NCBI GenBank assembly: GCA_003290165.1
Contig: QNQO01002082.1
Location: forward strand, 89,134 to 153,133
Reading direction: 5' to 3'
DNA: 64,000 nt
Source: Berberis thunbergii
Taxonomy: Eukaryota > Streptophyta > Magnoliopsida > Ranunculales > Berberidaceae
The translations under genes and the position numbers were made by a program. The notes under the pieces are model-generated. The model did no database searches, was not told the origin of the DNA, and worked only from the letters and a program-made list of their open reading frames with translations. Of this stretch, positions 56,475-64,000 are shown piece by piece (the stretch's first letter is position 1; every line of letters starts with the position of its first letter).

Positions 56475-58613
56475 ATGTTCTTGATGCCTGCGAAGCTTTC
56501 TTTTTGCCTAAGTGAGCAACAACATGCCACTCTGGACATCATTCGTCATGATTACTCAATGCCAACTGATATGAAAATCGTTCTCCCCGAAGAGGGTGAC
56601 AATCCTTGTCATCCAAAACATGGGTACATCGCTTTGTACCCTGGTATGTTCCATTTTGGTTTTCAAACTTCCTGGCTCCTATGATCGTCTGGGAGTTACT
56701 TGGATTTGGTTGGTATCATTCTTACCCAACTGGTCCCTTAATGGTTGAAAAGTAATGATTTCGAGCTTAGCAAGCGCTGCCACAGCTCGTATCCCTATGA
56801 ATGTCAAGGTTCTGCTTCTTTGGTGGGGTTTAGTGTAAACCCCAAATGCACTTATTATTTTTGCCTTCTTTCTGTTTCAAGGACATGCGAGAGGAGTTAT
56901 GGGGGCTAGTCAAGGACAATCACTTTAGGTTTTGCGAAAATCAGATTTTGTGGTCATTCCGAAAGCCTAAGAAAATTGAGTTGTCGTTGTCTTTCGAAAA
57001 ACAGGAGTTCTGCAGTCGATTTTGCGATCTTCCCCGAGTCTCAGTGGAAGATTTTCTCACTTCGGATGCCATTATTCGTAGTGGCTTAATATTCATCAGT
57101 GAAGTTGGTCGCACTTTAGAAATGATCGTTGCTCGAGTTGGTGATGTCGATGTTGACCGCTAAGAGGGTTTTGTTGATGAGCGCGTAGGCCGATTTACTT
57201 CGATTGTTATTCAAGGTTCTGGAGTACATGCTCGATTGTAAAGAAAATGAAAGTTTCTAGGTCTCCTAGTCCTTCCAAGATGTTGGCTGTCAGTTTCAGT
57301 CGTGTGTCAAAGAGTTGTTTCCTCCGCTTTTAACGCTACTAGGGCTCCCTATCATCTTGCTTCTCTCTGGAAAGGAGGTCATGGTTCAGAGGATGATTCT
57401 TATGCTCGAGAGGACGATGATGAAAACTGAGTTCTCGAAAGGAGTAATTAGAAGGAAGTTTTTCGTCCTTTACACGACCACGAGAAAAATCTTGTTGCCT
57501 CTTATGGTTTGCCTGCCTTCGTCGGCCTGTCGATTGATGACTCGCGCATTATTGAAAATAAAATGCTTCAGCTTGGTCATTGGCAGTCACAGAATTCAAA
57601 GGGTACTAAAACCTTGGATGACTTCGAATACGATTCGACTCTGCTGGCTCGAGACTTCAAGCTTACTGTTTCTTCTATCGTGGCTGGGACCTCAGGATCA
57701 CCTGCTACTATCTCTGCGTCTTATCCTACTCCTACTGTGCCTGGGGAGATCTTTTGGCTTTTCGAAGTTGATGTGCAGGACAATGCTCGCAACCTCATTG
57801 GCAGTTGTCATGGGCGATTGGCTAATAGGGCTATTTTACCCGTACGCCAGCTACATTGCCATATTGATGAGGGTCTCCAATACCTTATGGAAGGGATAAC
57901 ACACCTTACTTATGCGGTCGTGATGGGGTCGGATTGTAAGGCTACTCATGACCAGGTGGCACATATTGAGCGAAAACTAGCAAGACATATCTTAGTCCTT
58001 TCTAATGTTCTCTGCCAATTTGATTTGCTGAAGGCGCAATGCATAAAGCATGAAAGGGTTGTGGATTCTGCGCAGACGTCACTGAGAGAACTCAAAGCTA
58101 TTCGTGATACATTTTCTTTTGACCTTGAGACATTAAACTAGAATTGGGCAAGCTGCAGTCCCGTCTAGATGTTGCTGAGAAAGAGTTGTCCGACTGAAAG
58201 GTTGAACATGATGAAGTTGTTCGTTATGTTGAGGAATGTTTTGCTAATCTTAAGGTTTCTGCTATTCGAATTGCTCAGCTGAATTATCAGTTTGTTGAGA
58301 CCAAGTCCGCCATCTCTGCTAAACTTATGGACGTTGAAAGAGAATTAGCATCAACCTGAGTTGAGCCGTCATTTATTACTAAAAAGTTGAAGGTGGCAGA
58401 AGTTGCGAATTGGAAAAGAGTGGTCGATGGTCGCCGCGATTTCTTGGATTTTCTAGAAACACAGGGTTTAGATATGTCCGAATATCGTTGCCTTACTGAG
58501 CAGTAATTTGATGATGTAAAGGAAGTCGTTTCGGATTCACTGTGTGATCCGGATGTCGGATAACCTTTTGAGCTCATACTGCCTAGAGATGTAGCTGATG
58601 TTGATTTTCTTTA
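56475..58613 (+). pseudogene. antisense accessory ORF of remnant 3 (gypsy-type PF04195-like)
   Basis: Opposite in strand to gag-pol. The N-terminal part (56490-57160, frameshifted) reads HPKHGYIALYPGMFHFGF, then LVGIILTQLVP, then YYFC, resembling the plant family annotated 'putative gypsy type transposon' (PF04195). The later part (57509-58141, 210 codons open) has HIDEGLQYLMEGITHL and a helical, probably coiled-coil C-terminal half that continues with stops to 58613. Role unknown. By position it is the Tat-lineage additional ORF. Confidence 0.8.
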
Positions 58614-59257
58614 ATTATTTTTTGTAATCTTCTTTTTAGAAGATCAATGGAAATTTTTATTTCGCATTTGTTGTGTCCAATATGTCCAACTTATCAGTTT
58701 TTATTTACGACATTCCTGGGAGATTTCTGACTTGTTTGTCTAGATTTTTACGACTGGCTTTGATGTTCATCATTCTAGTAATTTAGAAGCCTGGTTTACG
58801 GATTTCGATTCTATCACTGTATTGCGATGTCGTACATTATAGTTGACGAGAAAAAATCCAGTTCTTATGTCCTGGTACTTTATTACTTCGTGGTTGATCA
58901 TGCCAAAAGTTTTTGTTTTTATGTCTAACTCGTTCGTCAAGTACATGTATTGTTTTTGCTCGATACTCTAGTCGTGCCTAGTATCTTCTCTAGTTAATTT
59001 TTAATTTGACTTCCTTGTCTTGATTGAATTCTTGTAGTTTCAAATTTGGGAGTTAAATATTTAACTGATAATATTTTTTCAAGTGCTCTACATTCCATGG
59101 TCAAGGTAGAATTTTGCCCTCTTTGTTATCCAACCAATATGCTTCTAGTCTATTGATTTTTGTTACTCAGTACGGTCCTTCCCAGTTTGGATTTAGCTTG
59201 CCAATGCCAGGTTCCTTCTTGTTGAGTTCAACTTTTCATAGTACCCAGTCTCCGACG
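58614..59257. other. gap between accessory ORF and integrase end
   Basis: The integrase C-terminal extension may reach into this part: 59090-59240 on the minus strand still reads like a degraded integrase chromodomain-side region (GDWVL-like). No open frame. Confidence 0.4.
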
Positions 59258-60240
59258 TTAAAAGTGCGGATTCGCACCTTTTGTTGTAATACCCCGCCAT
59301 ACCTTATTGGTAGGCTGTTGTTTGATGGAGGCTAATTCTTGTTTTTCTTCGAGGAGATCTAGTACGATTCTCAGTGCTTCGATGTTGTCATCAGCACGAA
59401 ATTCTTTGGTTCTGAATATTGGCGTTCCGATCTCCATGGGTATCATTTCTTTTGACCCGTAATTGAGGGCGAAAGATATTTCTCCTATCAGAGTTCGTTT
59501 TGTTGTTCTATACGCCCAAAAGACGTCGGGTAACTCGATGTCCATAATCATTTTGCTGCCTCGAGTCTTCTTTTGATTGCTTTCAAGATTGTCTTGTTGG
59601 TGACCTCGACTTGTCCATTTGCTTGTGGATGAGCTGGCGCAGAGAAATGTTGTTGGATATATATTCAGATTTTTGCATAACTCCTTAATCTTCTTGTTTC
59701 AAATTGCTTTCCATTGTCTTTGACAATTACCCTTGGGATCCCAAATCTGCATATGATATCTCTTCAAAGAAACTTTTCAACCTTGGCTTATCCTATCTTT
59801 GTGAAGGGCTCTACTTCTACCCACTTGGTGAAGTAGTCTACTGCTACGAGGAAAAATTCGTTTTATCGAATGCTAGGAGTGGTCCTATGATGTCCATTCC
59901 CCATTGTGCGAATGGCCTGTGGTTGCTCATAGGCATTATGTTTTGTCCTGGCATTTGAGTGTATGGGGCAATTCTTTGGCATTTGTCGTACTTGCGAATA
60001 AGCTTTTGAGCATCTGTTTGCATCATTGGCCAGTAATAACCCAGTATGAGAGCTTTATGGCCAACATTCTTCCCCCTGGATGATTTAGGCATGTACCGTG
60101 GTGGATTTCTTGCATGACATATTCAGCATCTCCTGGTGCAAGACACCTTAGATTGTAGACTTCTGTATAGTTCGTCATTGATCATTGTGTATTTTGTTGC
60201 TTTCTGGCTTCCCTCTTATCTAATGAGAGTTTTTTTTTTC
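59258..60240 (-). pseudogene. gypsy integrase, remnant 3
   Basis: 60092-59844 encodes GYYWPMMQTDAQKLIRKYDKCQRIAP (HHCC zinc-finger end; first Cys of the CDKC pair is Tyr) and FAQWGMDIIGPL (start of the catalytic core with its first Asp). 59551-59258 encodes LPDVFWAYRTTKRTLIGEISFALNYG...EIGTP (core end). Frameshifts separate them. Absent from remnants 1 and 2. Confidence 0.88.
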
Positions 60241-60289
60241 TATATACGCCAAGATTAGAGTTATCCAGTTGTTTTCTTGATTCACGACA

Positions 60290-60960
60290 TATGTTTCTTT
60301 AGCTTGGTTTTCAAATATGGAGCTTCTTTTGTCATGATGAGTTGGTTGTCATTATCCTTACTTGTCGATGCCTCATTTACTAGTTCATCGACTTTTTTGT
60401 TCTCAGCCCTTGCGCACCGTTGAATGGTAGCATTTTGGAAGCCTTCTACCAGTGTTGTGGTTTTCTGGTGGTATGTTTTATTCGGGTATATTTTACTTGA
60501 AATTCTTCGTCTAGTTGATTGACCACCAGTTTGGAATCAGTAAAGACACTAATGTCTTTTATTCCCAAGTGTTTTGCTAACTGTAACCCCGTTATCACAT
60601 CTTCATATTTAGCTTCGTTCTTGTAGGCTTTAAAGTTGAATTTTATCGCCTTCTCTAATGCGATTCGCTTCCTGCCTCGTTGGACGCTCCATCACAGCGG
60701 AGGATCCATCTGTCGATGATTGGTTTGGATTGTTCTTCTCCGCTGTCGTTTTCTGTCTGTTGGTTGTTGCTTTCTGTGAACTCGACGATGAAATCTACTA
60801 GTGCCTGAGACTTGATAGCAGTTCTGGGGGCACAAATGATTTCAAATTGTCCAAGTTATATTTCCCAGTTCACCATTCTTTCTAATAGATCTGGTTTATG
60901 TAGCACCGATCGAAACGACTATTCGGTAATAACCATGATTGACACTATTAGAGCGAGTGA
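60290..60960 (-). pseudogene. gypsy RNase H region, remnant 3
   Basis: DNA-level counterpart of 27400-28010. Homology of remnants 1/2 to remnant 3 resumes here at about 60285, marking one edge of their shared deletion. Confidence 0.75.
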
Positions 60961-61188
60961 CAATTTCTCTAGGGCTGTGTAGTAGATTTATGCATCCACG
61001 AGTATTTTGTTGATGTAGTACACTGATTTTTGCACGCATTTTTCTTCTCGTATCAATGTCAAACTCACCACGTGATCAGACATAGATAGATATAGATACA
61101 ATGTTTCTCCCATGTTCGGGTTTGTTAGTAGTTTTGTGCTTCCCATATACGTCTTAAGGCTTTGAAAGGCTTCGTTGCATTCAACATT

Positions 61189-61967
61189 TTACTCGAATGT
61201 CTTGTTCCCCTTTAAAATTTTGAAAAAATGCAAATATTTGTCCGACGATCTGGAGATGAACCTGTTCAGAGCTGCAATTCTCCGATTAAGACTTTGGACA
61301 CCTTTTACGTTTGTTGGTGACTGCATATTTAGAAGTGTTTGTATCTGCCTTGGATCAGCCTCAATTCCTCTTTGGTTGACCATGTACCCGAGAAACTTCC
61401 CTGGCTCTAATCCAAAGGTGCACTTATCCAGGTTCAGTTTCATCTTATACTTTCGCAGCTAAGAAAAAACCAGTTCAAGGTCTGTGACGTGGTCTGTTCG
61501 GCATGAGCTTTTGACAAGCATATTGCTGATGTAACTTCCATTGTTTTGCCGATTTGATCTTTGAACATTCTGTTCACTAACCGTTGGTACATTGCTCTCG
61601 CGTTATTTAATTTGAAGGGCATTACCCGATAACAGTATGTACCCCTTTCCATTATGAAAGATGTTTTTTCTTGGTTGGGAAGGTACACCTGTATCTGATT
61701 ATACCCGGAGTATGCATCCATGAAGCTCAGCATTTCGTGTCCGGCAGTTGCATCCACTATCTGATCTATTTGCAGATGTGGAAAACTATCTTTAGGGCAG
61801 ACTTTATCTAGATTGGTGTAGTCCGCACACACCCTCCATTTTTTGTTCTTCTTTTTTACTAGCACCGTGTTTGCCAACCAATCCGGGTAGTAAACTTCTC
61901 GTATCATCCCTGCATTGAGTAGTCGATGCACTTCCTCGTTTATTGCCAGATTACGCTTTGAGGCCAC
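61189..61967 (-). pseudogene. gypsy reverse transcriptase, remnant 3
   Basis: 61967-61440 encodes DWLANTVLVKKKN, WRVCADYTNLDKVCPKDSFPH, MDAYSGYNQIQVY and LNNARAMYQRLVNRMF. At the catalytic loop the sequence shows the same one-base loss as the other copies (ATGGAAGTTACATC). 61443-61189 encodes the connecting region (MKLNLDKCTFGLEPGKFLGYMV, NRFISRSSDKYLHFF). Confidence 0.9.
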
Positions 61968-62563
61968 CGATCTTCATTTTTGTCGAACTAGCTTCTTGTC
62001 TGGGTTCACTTTTAGTTTGTGAGAGATGATGGATGGTTTATCCCTACCATATCCTTCATTGTTCATGCAAAAACATCATGGTTATCTTTCAACAACTTGA
62101 TCAGCTCCTTGGCAAGTTCGGGATGAATCTTTGTGCCAATTCGAATTGCCTTCTTGCTTCGTTATCTATGTAGACTTCAATCGTTTCTTCTTTCGATTGT
62201 CCGGTGTTTATTTGACCTCACGGACTGGTTGGAGGCGTATTGTCTTCGGAGAGTCTGAATTCTTTTCATCAATTTGTTGTGAAGGCACCTCTGGTCGTTG
62301 CAGTAATTATTATTTATGTGGAGTTTTTATCGCTGCGAAATGACACTCACGGGTCGCTAGTTGATCCCCTTTGATTCTTTCAATACCATTGTTAGTATGG
62401 TATGGTATTTAAGCATTGGTGCATGGTGGATGAGACTGCACCCATTTTGTGTATCCATGGTTTCCTGAGTAGCATGTTGTACACAGCAGGAGCATCGACG
62501 ATAAGAAAGTCTACAATAATACTCGTTGTTTTCCTGGCTCTCTTCCTTCGACCGGTAGTTGAA

Positions 62564-62806
62564 CTATTCCCAGTGGATGACATTGTTCCTACTGAAACCC
62601 ACCATAGATTGATCGTTATGTGAGAACATCTCATTAGTGAACCACATCATTCGAAAAGCTGTGAGGTATAGGATGTTGGCCAAGCTACCGGTGCCGACCA
62701 ACACCATTTTGATTTTCCATTTAGCTATCATGACTGAGATCATTAAAGCGTCATTGTGTGGGATCTCGCTCCGACTTGCTATCAAGGTCGCAAACAATTT
62801 TTTCAT
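62564..62806 (-). pseudogene. gypsy protease, remnant 3
   Basis: Reads IAKWKIKMVLVGTGSLANILYLTAF: Gly replaces the catalytic Asp of VLVDTGSS, as in remnant 2. Followed by NEMFSHNDQSMVGFS. A non-functional protease. Confidence 0.85.
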
Positions 62807-62929
62807 TTAGGCATTTTTTGTTATAGTTTTCCGAACTTCCCTTGATTAAATCTAGAACAGTTACAGGTATGATGTCTCTTAAGCTGGGTGATTTCTTCTC
62901 GAGATTTGCTACCCTCTAGGTCTCAGATG

Positions 62930-63150
62930 ATTCTGTCCACCATTTCGATTACGTGGTTCATTTGAGCCATAAATATCTCTACCTGGGGATTCGAGGGGAT
63001 TCCCCAAGATGTCAGAGACGTCTGAATTGTTACTTGTTGAAGCTCTCTTCTAATAGGTATGGTTAATTTGATGTTTGTCATTTAATAGATGTTAGGCAGC
63101 ATGTCGTTTTGTTCACCGCCAGATTGAGGATTCGTGGAGTGTTCCATTGA
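62930..63150 (-). pseudogene. short gag N-terminus, remnant 3
   Basis: Starts MEHSTNPQSGGEQND at about 63147. A stop follows after 21 residues, and further on SWGIPSNPQVEIFMAQMNHVIEMVD matches remnant 2. The gag core and zinc knuckle are missing, a deletion shared with remnant 2. Confidence 0.75.
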
Positions 63151-63228
63151 TCTAGATAATTGTTTGATTGTTAACCATGTCTCAGTGAGCTTTGTTACTG
63201 AATTTCTTTTTAGGAAGGAAACTCGTCG

Positions 63229-63250
63229 TTCCCCACGGACGACGCCAAAC
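63229..63250 (-). other. primer-binding site of remnant 3
   Basis: TTTGGCGTCGTCCGTGGGGA on the minus strand directly after the 5' LTR, with one change from the GGCGCC core. Confidence 0.7.
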
Positions 63251-63731
63251 TAATGTGTCCAAAAATTGTCCTCCGGTGAGTTTGACTTGGAAAATAGATC
63301 TTACACAGCCAAGGACCACATTTATGGTGGCTGAAAGCACTCCGATGCTTAAATCAACAACTTTGTTTGAAGAAGGAAGTAAATCTTGATAAGACTCTGT
63401 TAAAGTTGCAAACCTGTGTCGAATGTTCTCTTTATCTTTTATAATGGTCGTGGTTAATCCTCTGCATAACTTGGGCATGTGAGGCGTAACGAAATGAGAT
63501 GTTTCTCGTAACAGTCTTCTCCTTAATGGATATACGACCGTGGAGAACTTCCTCCATGTCTCTTTTTGGTGCAACGTTCCTCTTCTTTATGATATAACTC
63601 GTGTCGGGCCTGGGTTCAAGCTTTTTTATGTCTTCTCATTGGTGAACATTGTCCAAGCCTCTGTGATTGACTTTACTCTTCGTGGATTTTATGAATTGGC
63701 CCAACAAATTGGACGCATTATCCTCGTGATT
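63251..63731 (-). repeat. truncated 5' LTR of remnant 3
   Basis: Plus-strand start TAATGTGTCC. It ends near CCTCGTGAT, about 80 bp short of the LTR end, where it joins ERF-flank DNA. Confidence 0.85.
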
Positions 63732-64000
63732 GGCCCAACACGCAAAAGATTACCCGATCGAATCATAACATACCACGAACACACTTTCATCTAGGCCCAC
63801 TAACTTTGAAATCATTCATTAAGCATGGGCTTTTCCTCATGGGCCCCCACTATACGATTGTAAAAAATCGCTGGCTCCTTACGCTTGTTACGTGCTTTTC
63901 CGGTCCCCTTTCGAAACGTAGAAAATTACTGGATACTGGAAAATTAGCGTACAGTGGAAGTGATAAAATGGGCACGGCCGGCGCGTGCAAAAGCTGTTTG
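63732..64000. repeat. ERF downstream flank, fourth occurrence, cut by window edge
   Basis: GGCCCAACACGCAAAAGATT through GCGCGTGCAAAAGCTGTTTG matches 6449-6790 and 18660-18905 in order and orientation. In both other places an ERF gene lies about 400-450 bp further right on the minus strand, so another ERF copy may lie just outside the window. Confidence 0.85.

Larger units (their letters stand above)
55559..63731 (-). mobile_element. Ty3/gypsy (Tat-like) remnant 3, near full length
   Basis: 3' LTR 55559-56120, 5' LTR from 63251, truncated at about 63731. Internal order read right to left: primer-binding site, short gag, protease, RT, RNase H, integrase; then on the opposite strand an accessory ORF (56475-58613, plus) before the 3' LTR. 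This is the only copy keeping integrase and the accessory ORF. Every ORF is broken. The left flank ATGCA (55554-55558) is the shared target site. Confidence 0.9.

Overview
This is a stretch of plant (dicot-type) nuclear genome. It is AT-rich and intron-containing, with plant AP2/ERF genes, tRNA-derived SINEs, Ty3/gypsy elements whose tRNA-binding sites follow plant patterns, and Mutator-like, PIF/Harbinger and hAT-like DNA elements. Only three reading frames look intact: two near-identical ERF repressor genes and a PIF/Harbinger transposase. Most of the rest is transposon debris inside nested segmental duplications.

Layout. (1) 1-1300: a possible exon of a minus-strand gene leaving the left edge, then three tandem copies of a ~175-bp unit. 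(2) Segment A, 1328-7994: two Mutator-type MITEs, a histone H3 retropseudogene, a 948-bp tandem duplication and ERF copy 1 (7183-7641, minus). (3) 8042-12700: a MITE, a foldback element and a 5'-truncated LINE with its target duplication. (4) Segment B, 12706-24850, a diverged copy of A: SINE insertion, a gag-only LTR retrotransposon (15365-18173), ERF copy 2 (19281-19742, minus), and a 4.7-kb Pack-MULE (20038-24739) inserted upstream of that ERF, carrying tetraspanin and cytochrome P450 fragments between ~316-bp inverted repeats. (5) Copy I, 25780-33990, and copy II, 37400-49800, of a second duplicated block. Each holds a minus-strand gypsy remnant followed by the start of a plus-strand gypsy element. 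A PIF/Harbinger element (about 33990-37154) and the 3' stub of a third ERF (37155-37396) lie between them. (6) 48086-55434: the plus-strand gypsy element, with gag and protease only, 3' tandem subrepeats and an antisense ORF. (7) 55559-63731: the longest minus-strand gypsy copy, with an antisense accessory ORF. (8) 63732-64000: the ERF downstream flank appears again, so a further ERF copy may lie just past the right edge.

How it fits together. The locus reads as a tandem ERF array expanded by segmental duplication while transposons accumulated. The three minus-strand gypsy copies share the same target-site flank and the same frameshift at the reverse-transcriptase catalytic motif, so they multiplied by DNA duplication and not by transposition. 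I see no wholly new biological system. The strongest object is the multi-gene Pack-MULE, for which the paralogous segment preserves the empty insertion site.
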